Shown one piece after another: positions 16,474 through 24,453 of a DNA stretch of 64,000 bases (its first letter is position 1; each line of letters starts with the position of its first letter). The position numbers and the translations under genes are program-made. The notes under the pieces were generated by a model. It was not told where the DNA came from. It searched no databases and saw only the letters and a list, made by a program, of their open reading frames with translations. Source of the DNA: [Scytonema hofmanni] UTEX 2349 (GTDB lineage Bacteria; Cyanobacteriota; Cyanobacteriia; Cyanobacteriales; Nostocaceae); contig NZ_KK073768.1 of NCBI RefSeq assembly GCF_000582685.1, forward strand, positions 1,117,195 through 1,181,194, read 5' to 3'.

Positions 16474-17151
16474 ATGAAAAGGCACAAGGAAAGAGGTTTT
16501 TGGGCAACTTTACTTTTCGTTACATACTTCTGTTTTTTTACACCTCTCTACTTAAGTCTGACAAAGGGATCGATGAGTTGGTGGAAGTCTAGCAGTCAAA
16601 CTTGGGAGAAAATTAGCGATAAGCTGGACTTACAAAACAATGGCAGACAGTCTGAACGGTTAAAACTGCGGGTTGACAGGTCAACTTCGTTTAGTTTCTC
16701 CACGGTTGACGGTTATAACTACTTTCACGACAACACCCCCACCAATCCTGAAGCTGAAATCAGTTTACTTGGCGATGGTTTAAAATTCGATATGGGCGAT
16801 CGCAGAACTACTGGGTGGAATATGGGGAAAATCTACCCAACAACTAACTTGAGTTGGAACAATGGCGTCGTCAGTTCTGGGGGAAATGGTATTCGCATCT
16901 CTGAAACTATCGGTGCTGATGATGTATCAGATTATGCTAAATTTCAACTAACGAAGGATGCAACTATCACATTAACTACCAAGGATGCGATCGCTCAAAT
17001 CATTAACTCAAAAGCTATCGTGGTAGCGGATTCTCATGATAGTTACAACTCAACAATTACTGTAACTCTCAAACAAGGAATCTACTCCTTGGGCTACAGC
17101 ACAGAAAGCTCAACCGAATCAATTTTTACTTCCGAGTTAAGTTTGGAGTAA
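16474..17151 (+). CDS. exported or membrane-anchored hypothetical protein
   Basis: A 225-residue protein that I do not recognise. An N-terminal hydrophobic segment at about 9-30 (FWATLLFVTYFCFFTPLYLSL) after a basic start suggests export or a single membrane anchor. The rest is rich in Thr, Ser and Asn with alternating beta-type strands, suggesting a beta-sandwich extracellular domain. It has two HIP1 sites and so looks native. It stands alone between two intergenic regions, with a hairpin terminator at 17200. Confidence 0.6.
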   Translation: MKRHKERGFWATLLFVTYFCFFTPLYLSLTKGSMSWWKSSSQTWEKISDKLDLQNNGRQSERLKLRVDRSTSFSFSTVDGYNYFHDNTPTNPEAEISLLGDGLKFDMGDRRTTGWNMGKIYPTTNLSWNNGVVSSGGNGIRISETIGADDVSDYAKFQLTKDATITLTTKDAIAQIINSKAIVVADSHDSYNSTITVTLKQGIYSLGYSTESSTESIFTSELSLE

Positions 17152-17199
17152 TTTAATATGATAGTCTTGATTCATGCGGCGATATATCTAGAAATTTTT

Positions 17200-17225
17200 A
17201 AGGGCAGACAAAATGCCTGCCCTTT
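17200..17225 (+). terminator. hairpin terminator
   Basis: AAGGGCAG and CTGCCCTTT form a stem with an 8-9 base loop about 50 bases after the stop of the gene at 16474-17151. Confidence 0.6.
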
Positions 17226-17415
17226 CAGATCATAAAAATTGTGAAGTACCTCAACCACAAGGGTCTAGGTTTCTTGGGCACACATGATTTTCTCAGTGTT
17301 ATCCTAGTCTTACAACTAGCTCCTCAAGCGTGAATTCCGGCACTCCCTGCCGTACAAGAAGTATTATAACATGGCATTTGGGCTTGTATTGAAAACTTTT
17401 ATCAAGGAGTAGACA

Positions 17416-17676
17416 ATGGGCAGATTAAATCCTTTCTCTCTACAAATGCAGATTACTAGCATGTTTGAACAAGGGCAATCATTTTTTGCCACCACAAAAG
17501 TGCAAGATTGGTTGAAAGAGCGTCAGCACAATCCAGCAGATTATGATATTTTTTTTCATAAAAAACCCGCTCCCCCTGGTTCCAAAGAAGTGATGGTAGT
17601 TGAAATTGAACTGCGTCGCAAAGATGGACAACCTGTAGATCCGTGGTTGCAAGAACAAGCTAACCTTCATGCTTGA
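17416..17676 (+). CDS. conserved cyanobacterial hypothetical protein
   Basis: An 86-residue soluble protein (MGRLNPFSLQMQITSMFEQGQ...). The start is well supported: AAGGAG lies six bases before ATG 17416. The sequence has an amphipathic N-terminus and the strand-like VMVVEIELRRKDGQPVDPW near the end. A perfect hairpin follows the stop. I recognise no domain and do not assign a function. Confidence 0.65.
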   Translation: MGRLNPFSLQMQITSMFEQGQSFFATTKVQDWLKERQHNPADYDIFFHKKPAPPGSKEVMVVEIELRRKDGQPVDPWLQEQANLHA

Positions 17677-17682
17677 AAAACG

Positions 17683-17706
17683 TAGGTGCGCTTGAAAGCG
17701 CACCTA
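17683..17706 (+). terminator. perfect 11-bp stem terminator
   Basis: TAGGTGCGCTT and AAGCGCACCTA pair perfectly around a two-base GA centre, seven bases after the stop of the 86-residue gene. No T-run follows. Confidence 0.6.
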
Positions 17707-17785
17707 TTGCTAATTCTTAAAATTAGAAAAAACAGATATTATTAGACATCGATCGCTATGCTTATGATGCGTTACCACAAAGCCA

Positions 17786-17809
17786 AGAGACGTAGCAGTG
17801 CTACGTCTA
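17786..17809. repeat. dispersed palindrome, TAGCA/TGCTA type
   Basis: AGAGACGTAGCA and TGCTACGTCTA form a palindrome related to those at 7179, 32391 and 63083. Confidence 0.5.
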
Positions 17810-17960
17810 TACATTCATTTTCACTTTCTATGTCTATTTAAGAGAAAATTAAATTTTCATTTATATTAAATTAATATATTTTTTGTAAAAGAGCGCTTTC
17901 AATTGCGGAATGCTATGAGTTTTAATTGAAGTTATAGTAATATTTTTCAAATTCTCATTC

Positions 17961-18338
17961 ATGATATCAAAATGCCGTTGGGTTTTTGCTTTTTGGGTTT
18001 ACTTCGGCATTTTAATGACAATTGTTATTTCTGCCTACCTGAAAATTCTACCCGTTAAAAGCTCTACTATTCCCTTTTATGACACAATCGGGCATTTTGT
18101 TTTAATAGGAATCGCGGCTTTTCTCAGTCATTTAGCATTAAACAAACGACGAATTAGTTTATTAATTATTTCTCTGCCTTTAGCACCAATATTAGTTACA
18201 TTTTTCACCATCAGTGAAGAGTTTCTGCAAAAACTTTCACCAAATCGCACTTTTGATTTAATTGATTTAGCTTCTGATTTTTGTGGGATTGTCTTATTTA
18301 CTTGGTTAGCAGAAAGACAAAAAAATCAACTTGAATAA
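17961..18338 (+). CDS. VanZ family membrane protein
   Basis: A 125-residue protein with four hydrophobic helices (about 7-27, 43-60, 67-88 and 103-118). It shows the VanZ-like pattern: YDTIGHFVLIG, then SEEFLQ and RTFDLIDLASDFCGI, with the conserved acidic and His residues in or near the membrane. VanZ was named from teicoplanin resistance; cyanobacterial members are uncharacterised. The spacer before it is AT-rich. Confidence 0.82.
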   Translation: MISKCRWVFAFWVYFGILMTIVISAYLKILPVKSSTIPFYDTIGHFVLIGIAAFLSHLALNKRRISLLIISLPLAPILVTFFTISEEFLQKLSPNRTFDLIDLASDFCGIVLFTWLAERQKNQLE

Positions 18339-18361
18339 TTTTTATAATATATATATCTAAT

Positions 18362-18505
18362 TTGCCATCAATAAAATGGATTGCCCTTTGCTGTTTGCCA
18401 GAAATGGTTCCATATTATGAACGCTGGGGTTTTACATCTAAATTTAGTAAAATTCAGTTGATGTTTAGAATAAACGAAAATAGGGAAATCAATAATGATA
18501 ATTAA
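18362..18505 (+). pseudogene. C-terminal remnant of a GNAT acetyltransferase
   Basis: An open frame without a start reads LPSIKWIALCCLPEMVPYY, then ERWGF and KIQLMFR. The CLPEMVPYYERWGF pattern is typical of the acetyl-CoA-binding C-terminus of GNAT enzymes. The rest of the gene is missing. Its stop overlaps the start of the cupin gene. Confidence 0.5.
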
Positions 18506-18953
18506 CCCAGAAAATGTACCCAGTCGCACAACTTCAAATTATCCTGATGAATTTAAGCCTTTGGTGTCAGGAAGAGTGAAACAAGCGTTAGGTAATGCGG
18601 CTGGATTGAAAAACTTCGGTGTAAATTTGGTTACACTTGCACCGGGAAGCTGTTCTGCGTTGAGGCATTGGCATACGCGACAAGATGAGTTTATCTATGT
18701 TATGAAGGGTGAAATCACGCTAATTAGCAACGAGGGAGAACAAATATTAAAACGGGGTATGATGGCAGGTTTCCCTGCTGGTGAGGAAAATGGACACCAT
18801 CTGGTGAATAAATCGGAGGCGATGGTAGTTTATTTAGAAATTGGCGATAGAACTCCAGGCGATCGCGTAACCTATCCAAATGATGATATCATCGCTGAAT
18901 CTACTCCTGATGGTTGGATGTTTACACGCAAAGATGGTAGTTTGTATGATTAA
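18495..18953 (+). CDS. cupin-domain protein
   Basis: A 152-residue single cupin. Motif 1 is LRHWHTRQDEFIYVMKGE, with two His and a Glu for metal binding. Motif 2 is AGFPAGEENGHHLVN, which supplies the last His. Such proteins may be isomerases, dioxygenases or transcription partners; the substrate cannot be told from sequence. The start ATG lies after GGGAAATCAATA, with a weak ribosome site. It overlaps the tail of a GNAT remnant. Confidence 0.85.
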   Translation: MIINPENVPSRTTSNYPDEFKPLVSGRVKQALGNAAGLKNFGVNLVTLAPGSCSALRHWHTRQDEFIYVMKGEITLISNEGEQILKRGMMAGFPAGEENGHHLVNKSEAMVVYLEIGDRTPGDRVTYPNDDIIAESTPDGWMFTRKDGSLYD

Positions 18954-18970
18954 ATTTGCATAAATCTTGA

Positions 18971-19004
18971 AAGCGATACTCCTACGGAGTCACTTTGTGA
19001 ACGC
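18971..19004. repeat. small dispersed repeat (ACTCC-GGAGT type)
   Basis: AAGCGATACTCCTACGGAGT followed by CACTTTGTGAACGC holds two small palindromes. Close relatives lie inside the signal-peptide codons of three TpsA genes (35866, 38427, 40971). It resembles the small dispersed repeats known in Nostoc genomes. Confidence 0.6.
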
Positions 19005-19199
19005 ATGGAAGATATATACAACTTTCTGAAAATATCGGATACAATTGCCACTTCCAGACAACCGACTTATGAACAGTTTTCGGCAATAAAAAAGGCAGGA
19101 TACGAAGTTATTGTAAATCTAGCATTACCAGAATCCCCTAACGCTTTGCCAGATGAAAAGCAAATTGTCGAAAGTCAAGGTATGCAATATGTCCACTAA
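19005..19199 (+). pseudogene. truncated DSP/PTP-type phosphatase
   Basis: A 64-residue frame with the N-terminus of a protein tyrosine/dual-specificity phosphatase-like family (EDIYNFLKISDTIATSRQP, then FSAIKKAGYEVIVNLALPE). It stops at 19199, well before the catalytic Cys-x5-Arg loop. A hairpin-forming repeat starts about 15 bases later, so insertion of that repeat probably removed the rest. Confidence 0.65.
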
Positions 19200-19213
19200 G
19201 CAAACAGACCCGG

Positions 19214-19337
19214 AACCCCACCCCGCCAAAGCTGCGCTTTAGCTCCCCTCCCCCTCCGGGTTCGCCACTTCGACGGGACGGTACAGGCAACCGCCGAGTG
19301 GACTCACCGCAAGCGGGGAGGGGTTGGGGGTGGGGTT
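19214..19337. repeat. CCCCACCCC hairpin element
   Basis: An element bounded by AACCCCACCCC and GGGGTGGGGTT, with internal GC-rich palindromes such as CCGCAAGCGG. A shorter relative lies at 53841-53910. This copy sits at the broken end of the phosphatase gene. Confidence 0.7.
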
Positions 19338-19380
19338 CTTTTATTATGGGTAATTTGGCGGACATGATCTGACTACGAAA

Positions 19381-19992
19381 TTAAAAATAGAGAAAATCTT
19401 TTACTTGAAATTGTTTCGTTTCCTTACGCTTTCTTTTTTTACGCACATCATAATAAACTAAATCTAAAACTACTTTATCTCGACCGATTATTTGATAATT
19501 TTCTATTTTATCTAAATAATAATTTTTATTTTCGTAAATTGACTTTCCTAACTTAATTCCCGGAAAAATAATCTTTTCTTGTTTTAAAACAAATCCCCGC
19601 TGTGCGTCTGTATCTAACCATACAGGACTTTTATACACGACTATATTATAAGATTTAAATTTAATTTCTTGCTCTGGCTGATAAATACCAATTAATAAAA
19701 AGATGATAGTAGCATTGTTGAAAATCCAGAGAGAAAGCAAACTTGGTAATAAAAATATCCAAAAATTTATCAGTTTTAGCCACCATCTGCGAAAGAAAAA
19801 CCCATTAATTATAAGTAAAAAGGGAATCAACAAGAATAATGCTACAGCGATCGCATTGAAGGAAGGATATACGAAACTAAATATTTTAAATATCAAATTT
19901 GCTAAAAACAAAACCGAAATAAACGCAATAATAACCAGATTCAGCAATGGTTGGTTTTTGCGAGGTTTGAAAAACCTAAATAACCGCTTCAT
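19381..19992 (-). CDS. hypothetical membrane protein
   Basis: A 203-residue protein. A basic N-terminus (MKRLFRFFKPRKN) is followed by three or four hydrophobic helices between residues 17 and 125. A soluble C-terminal part (about 127-203) is Lys- and Tyr-rich, with YLDKIENYQIIGRDKVVLDLVYYDVRK. I recognise no domain. Base composition is AT-rich compared with its neighbours. It is read in the same direction as the kinase gene upstream, but palindromes and a terminator lie between them. Confidence 0.6.
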   Translation of the reverse strand: MKRLFRFFKPRKNQPLLNLVIIAFISVLFLANLIFKIFSFVYPSFNAIAVALFLLIPFLLIINGFFFRRWWLKLINFWIFLLPSLLSLWIFNNATIIFLLIGIYQPEQEIKFKSYNIVVYKSPVWLDTDAQRGFVLKQEKIIFPGIKLGKSIYENKNYYLDKIENYQIIGRDKVVLDLVYYDVRKKRKRKETKQFQVKDFLYF

Positions 19993-20029
19993 GAAATTTT
20001 CCTTTCATCAGCTATTAACAGTAACCGTC

Positions 20030-20058
20030 GTAGAGACGTTCCGCCGGAACGTCTCTAC
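20030..20058. repeat. dispersed palindrome, GACGTTCCG type
   Basis: GTAGAGACGTTCC GCC GGAACGTCTCTAC is a perfect palindrome apart from its centre, shared with 12937, 25709 and 59370. Confidence 0.65.
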
Positions 20059-20070
20059 ATATACACAACG

Positions 20071-20100
20071 AAACCGCCTAATACACGATAGGCGGTTTTT
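20071..20100. terminator. intrinsic terminator
   Basis: AAACCGCCTA and TAGGCGGTTTTT form a 10-bp stem with a T-run on the plus strand and a shorter one on the minus strand. It lies 95 bases past the minus-strand kinase gene and would separate it from the next gene. Confidence 0.65.
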
Positions 20101-20195
20101 AAAGAATTATTTTATGATAGTTCTTCCTTATCAAGATTATAATAACCTATTTCTGAATCTTAGTCAATACCTTTCCCAAACCAAATTCAACGGCA

Positions 20196-22034
20196 TTAAG
20201 AAAACACAACCCGAAAGCCACATATTCTCAGTCCGCCAACTGCTTCATTCCAGCTGCGACTAGCGCTGCGGCAAAGTTCTGGACTAAAGCTCCAAGAACC
20301 ACCACGCAGTAGACGACGATGTTCATCTCCGCCAAGTTCCCAAATAGTGCCGTCTGTGGGTGCGCCTTCATAATTTTTGTGCCAGGGGTCGGCGCACCAT
20401 TCCCAAACTAAGCCGTGCATGTCGTACAATCCAAAGGCGTTGGCAAGTTGAAAACTGCCCACATCAGTGGTTTCTTTCCGGAATTTCCCTTTTGCATCCA
20501 AAGCGTAGGAATCGCTACCACCGCAGTTTGCTAATTCTGGGGTGACAGTTTTGCCAAAGTGGTAGGGTGTAGTGGTTCCTGCACGACAAGCATATTCCCA
20601 TTCGGCTTCGCTGGGTAAACGATAGTTGCGTCCGGTTTGTTCTGAGAGTCGAAAGCAAAATTCTACCGCTTCGTGCCAAGATACATTTTCAACTGGTCTA
20701 TTTATTCCTTTAAATTTGGATGGATGGGGATTCAAAGATTGTTTGACTTTGGGTAATGCTGCTACTGCTCTCCATTGTGCTTGAGTTACGGGATATTTTC
20801 CCATAAAAAAAGGTGCGATGGTGACTTCATGTTGTGGATGTTCGTCTGCATCTCCTTCAAATTCAGGGGAACCCATCATAAAAGTTCCACCGGGAATTGA
20901 TACCATTTCTAATTTGATAATTTTACCAAAGTCTTCTATTAAGTAGTTTGCACTTTCAAGGTTGCGGCTAATTTCTTTACCTTTTTTATCTACTGTTACT
21001 ACTTCAAATTTAAATTCTGATAAGCAGGGCAATGATGATATGATTTGCGTTTCTGGTGATGTCGGTTGAGTACTAGCTAATATTGTTGGTGCAGTATTTT
21101 CGATCAAGTTGATTTGGGTTGAGTTCAAATCTTTCAAAACTTCTGCTGCTGATTGATATCTTTCACTTGCTAAGTGTTTCAGCAATTTATCAAGAACTTG
21201 TCCAAATTGTTCGCTGAGAAAGATGCCTTTTTCTTCTAATCTCTCTCGCCACATCCACTGCCCATTCATGGCATCATAAAGATTATCTTGAATCTGTCCA
21301 TAATCATCTAGAAGCGGTAAAGATTGGGTTAAAAGTCGCACACAAGTGACGCCTAATGAGTACAAATCGCTTGCGTGACAAGCAAATCCAGCCATTTGCT
21401 CGTTTGGTGCATAACCAACTGTATAAATTACTGTAGCTTGCCTAACTAAACTGGTTTGTGTTACTTGTTTTGCACCACCAAAGTCAATCAATACTAGTCT
21501 ACCATCACTTTCACGACGGATGATGTTTTCTGGTTTGATGTCGCGATGGATGATGTGACGGGAGTGAACAAATTCCAAAACTGGTAATAAATCAAGTAAA
21601 ACTTGGCGAATTTGTTCTTCGTTAAAGGGTTCTTGTTGAACTTCGGCTAAAAGTGTTTTCCCAATAATGAATTCTTGGACGAGATACAAGCTAATACCTT
21701 GTTGAAAGTATGCAAGTAATCTGGGAATTTGGATGTGATTTTCTCCGAGTTCATACAACCGAAAAGCTTCTTCTTGAAAGAATTGTGCAGCTTTGATACG
21801 TTGTCCTGTTCCCTGAACTTGGGGGACAAATTGTTTGATGACGCAAGGTGCATTTAATCTGTCTGCGTCTGCTGCTTCGTAAGTTCGACTAAAGCCACCT
21901 TCTCCTAATAGTCTCAATACACGGTAGCGGTTTCTGAGAAGTTTGTCAAAGTTGCTTTGTCCGCAACTTATACAATATATATTGCCATCAGGATTGAAGG
22001 GATTTGAACAATTGGGATTTTGGCAGATTTGCAT
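20196..22034 (-). CDS. Ser/Thr protein kinase fused to an FGE-sulfatase (C-type lectin fold) domain
   Basis: A 612-residue protein in three parts. A zinc ribbon (CQNPNC ... CISCG) covers residues 4-25. A Hanks-type kinase covers about 36-300, with GEGGFS, the Lys in CVIKQF, the catalytic HRDIKPEN and DFGGAK, so it should be active. An FGE/SUMF1-like domain covers about 375-612, with GGTFMMGSPEFEGDADEHPQ, YPVTQAQW, RLPSEAEWEYACRAG and GLVWEWCADPW. The first of the two catalytic Cys of true FGE is replaced (GGSWSFSPELC), so this is likely a binding domain. The C-terminal residues resemble the variable region of diversity-generating retroelement targets. No reverse transcriptase is in the window. 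Confidence 0.9.
   Translation of the reverse strand: MQICQNPNCSNPFNPDGNIYCISCGQSNFDKLLRNRYRVLRLLGEGGFSRTYEAADADRLNAPCVIKQFVPQVQGTGQRIKAAQFFQEEAFRLYELGENHIQIPRLLAYFQQGISLYLVQEFIIGKTLLAEVQQEPFNEEQIRQVLLDLLPVLEFVHSRHIIHRDIKPENIIRRESDGRLVLIDFGGAKQVTQTSLVRQATVIYTVGYAPNEQMAGFACHASDLYSLGVTCVRLLTQSLPLLDDYGQIQDNLYDAMNGQWMWRERLEEKGIFLSEQFGQVLDKLLKHLASERYQSAAEVLKDLNSTQINLIENTAPTILASTQPTSPETQIISSLPCLSEFKFEVVTVDKKGKEISRNLESANYLIEDFGKIIKLEMVSIPGGTFMMGSPEFEGDADEHPQHEVTIAPFFMGKYPVTQAQWRAVAALPKVKQSLNPHPSKFKGINRPVENVSWHEAVEFCFRLSEQTGRNYRLPSEAEWEYACRAGTTTPYHFGKTVTPELANCGGSDSYALDAKGKFRKETTDVGSFQLANAFGLYDMHGLVWEWCADPWHKNYEGAPTDGTIWELGGDEHRRLLRGGSWSFSPELCRSASRSWNEAVGGLRICGFRVVFS
20199..20302 (-). other. DGR-like variable-region candidate
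   Basis: Codons from GGSW to GFRVV at the FGE C-terminus follow the layout of retroelement-diversified C-type lectin ends (RGGSW, then CRSA, then GFRVV). The positions between these anchors are non-Asn residues, where templates usually have AAC or AAT. This is a resemblance judged by eye. Confidence 0.3.
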
Positions 22035-22283
22035 AACAAGCTGGAGAACACATCTTGTTCAAAGTAAGCCCCAATATTATCGAATTAAAAACAGATATTA
22101 AGAGATGTCTAGGCAACCAAACAAAGATATTCGTTCGTTTAAGTCTACCTTTACCAAACGCGGTTAGACAAATGAAGAGATTTTATTTGTGTTTGGGAGT
22201 TTCTAAATATGAATATATATGGCCGCACGGATTTCCATTATATAGAGAATATTAATCTAAGGTTGTTGGTTTTGTCAAGCGCC

Positions 22284-22352
22284 TGACGACTGGAAGTCGC
22301 GGCTAAACGAACGAAGTCCGCCTGCGCGGACTGAAGAAAAATTTAGGGTTTT
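22284..22352. repeat. dispersed repeat with AGTCCGCCTGCGCGGACT palindrome
   Basis: GTCGCGGCTAAA, the perfect palindrome AGTCCGCCTGCGCGGACT and a trailing AGGGTTTTA recur at 53704-53774 in the same order. Confidence 0.65.
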
Positions 22353-22447
22353 AATTTGCGGATGGTAAGCGGACTGAAGAAAAATTAACGCCGTGTGCAG
22401 TTTCTAACCTGAGTATGGTGCGTTATGGACACGCCGAAATAATAAAT

Positions 22448-22530
22448 GGGTTCCTCAAAACGATTTTTGGGTTCCTCAAAACGATTTTTGGGTTCCTCAA
22501 AACGATTTTTGGGTTCCCAAACACGATAAA
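22448..22530. repeat. 21-bp tandem repeat
   Basis: Three exact copies of GGGTTCCTCAAAACGATTTTT begin at 22448, 22469 and 22490. A fourth, diverged copy (GGGTTCCCAAACACGATAAA) begins at 22511. Confidence 0.9.
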
Positions 22531-22652
22531 TGCGATCGCCATGATTGCAACAATTTAGCAAGGACGGGGCTTGTATCCCATATTTTTAGTCAAAGCTTAA
22601 CGATCGCATCATAATTAAGAAAGATTACGCGCTTACTCATAAATACACTCCA

Positions 22653-23345
22653 ATGAGCCAAACTTCTTTAAATGTAGTTGCAATATCGATCTTTTTGATG
22701 ACTTTATCGGTGCTGCTGGGACCTTTGGTGAATTTATCACCAGCAGTACCTGCGATCGCTACTTTCGCAATTTTGGGAATCGCTACTTTGGATTCTTTCA
22801 GTTTGCAAGGTAAGGGGAGTTCTCTGCTTTTAGATTGGATTGCGGGTTTTTCACCGGAACATCGCGATCGCATTGTCCACCACGAAGCCGGTCACTTTCT
22901 AACTGCTTACTTGCTGGGTATTCCCGTTAGCGGCTATACTCTGACAGCTTGGGAAGCTTTGAAATTGGGACAACCAGGACAAGGTGGTGTTGCTTTTGAT
23001 GATGCGGAATTAGCTTTGCAACTCGAACAAGGTAAAATCACGGCTCAAATGTTGGATCGTTACTGTACTGTTTGGATGGCGGGTATTGCGGCTGAAGCTT
23101 TAGTATTTGATAATACTGAAGGTGGATCTGATGATAAAAATAAGCTGGCAGGTGTATTGAAAAGTTTGGGCTTTTCTGCATCAACTTATGACCAAAAACA
23201 GCGTTTTTGCTTGCTGCAAGCGAAAAATTTACTACAAGAAAATTGGTCTAGTTATAAAGCTTTGGTAGAAGCGATGCGACAACGTGCTTCGGTGAAAGAT
23301 TGTGAAAAGGCGATCGCGCTGAATACGGAGTTATCTGAAGGATGA
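22653..23345 (+). CDS. FtsH-like (M41) peptidase domain protein without AAA domain
   Basis: A 230-residue protein. Two hydrophobic helices lie at about 6-28 and 30-46. A metallopeptidase region follows with HHEAGHFLTAYLLG; HEAGH is the M41/FtsH zinc-binding motif. A downstream WMAGIAAEALVFD stretch matches the FtsH region that supplies the third ligand. The ATPase module is absent, so it is not a normal FtsH. Similar short proteins occur in cyanobacteria and plastids, and their job is not settled. The transcript is single-gene. Confidence 0.8.
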   Translation: MSQTSLNVVAISIFLMTLSVLLGPLVNLSPAVPAIATFAILGIATLDSFSLQGKGSSLLLDWIAGFSPEHRDRIVHHEAGHFLTAYLLGIPVSGYTLTAWEALKLGQPGQGGVAFDDAELALQLEQGKITAQMLDRYCTVWMAGIAAEALVFDNTEGGSDDKNKLAGVLKSLGFSASTYDQKQRFCLLQAKNLLQENWSSYKALVEAMRQRASVKDCEKAIALNTELSEG

Positions 23346-23439
23346 AGTCTGAAGGATGAAGTCTGAAAAAGGAAAGAATATACTTCATAGATATCATCCT
23401 TTTTTTCATACTTCAGCCTTTTTTAGATAACCCTTAACT

Positions 23440-24453
23440 TCAAGAGGAAACAACTTGAAGATGTGGGATATGGGATAAGTAGTTGCTACTAATAGCACGG
23501 TTGCGTCCTGTAGCTTTAGCTTGTAAAAGATATTTATCGGCACGATTTAACATACTAATTCCGTCTTCATCGTCTTCGTCTTGCAGAGAAGCGGTACCCA
23601 AGCTAATGGTGACGTTGATAGTCACTTGATTGTCAATTGTAAACGGTTCTTGGTTGACTATGCGATTGAGACGACGAGCGACTAAAAGTGCATCTTCACC
23701 GGTGGTGTTAGGGAGAATAATCACGAATTCTTCACCACCGTAGCGGAAGGGAGTGTCTTCAAAGCGTAAATTATTCCGCAGTCTAGCAGATAGTAACTGT
23801 AAAATGCGATCGCCTACTAAATGCCCGTAGGTATCGTTAACTTTTTTGAAAAAGTCTACATCCAGAATAATCAAACTTAAGGGATTATTGTGATTACGCG
23901 CTTTTTGGATTTGTCTGGGTAAATCCAAATCTAAAGCACGACGATTATTCATTTGTGTCAATGAATCTGCTAAAGCGATCGCTGACAAAACATCATTTTT
24001 TTTGATCATATCTCGGTATTTTTGCGCTTTCCGCAAACCAACCGTTAATTGAGCTAATATTAGGCGATTATTGGCAGACAATGCCGAGTTACGGTCTCTT
24101 TTTTCTTCGGGAATTTGCCAAATATAAGCATCAGCACCTTGCTTTAGCGCGGTGGAAGTCTTCTCCAAATCCCACTCCCAGTTTCTTTGAGAGATTAGTT
24201 CCAGACGATCTTCAAAGAGAATACAGTATATCGACGATAGCTTTGTCTGGTCTTTTAGCCAACAACATAATTCTGTGCTGGCATTGAGGCTAGCCTGCAC
24301 TAACATTATATCCGGTGGCGTAATTTGAATGCGCGATACCGCCTGATTTAAATTGGCAATAACTTCTACACTAAAAACGGTTGCATCACGGATCTGATCC
24401 GGAAGATTAGCGAGAAATTTATCGCTTCCAAAGACTAGAATAGAAATATTCAT
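23440..24453 (-). CDS. GGDEF diguanylate cyclase with receiver-like N-terminus
   Basis: A 337-residue protein. Residues 1-125 resemble a response-regulator receiver, but the phosphate-accepting Asp is missing (PDIMLVQASLN), so phosphorylation control is unlikely. The GGDEF domain covers about 165-325: DSLTQMNNRRAL, DVDFFKKVNDTYGHLVGD and the active-site GGEEF at 239-243. An RxxD inhibitory site (RFED) lies five residues before it, so product inhibition by cyclic-di-GMP is expected. It is a lone minus-strand gene. Confidence 0.92.
   Translation of the reverse strand: MNISILVFGSDKFLANLPDQIRDATVFSVEVIANLNQAVSRIQITPPDIMLVQASLNASTELCCWLKDQTKLSSIYCILFEDRLELISQRNWEWDLEKTSTALKQGADAYIWQIPEEKRDRNSALSANNRLILAQLTVGLRKAQKYRDMIKKNDVLSAIALADSLTQMNNRRALDLDLPRQIQKARNHNNPLSLIILDVDFFKKVNDTYGHLVGDRILQLLSARLRNNLRFEDTPFRYGGEEFVIILPNTTGEDALLVARRLNRIVNQEPFTIDNQVTINVTISLGTASLQDEDDEDGISMLNRADKYLLQAKATGRNRAISSNYLSHIPHLQVVSS

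Larger units (their letters stand above)
22035..22652. other. repeat-rich intergenic region
   Basis: 618 bases between divergent genes. It holds a dispersed repeat (22284-22352), a 21-bp tandem repeat (22448-22530) and one HIP1 site near 22532. No convincing gene was found; a 66-codon plus-strand frame has no supporting features. Confidence 0.5.

Noticed and set aside
22055..22255. 66-codon plus-strand frame in the spacer before the FtsH-like gene
   Set aside because: It has no recognisable features and lies in a repeat-rich spacer.
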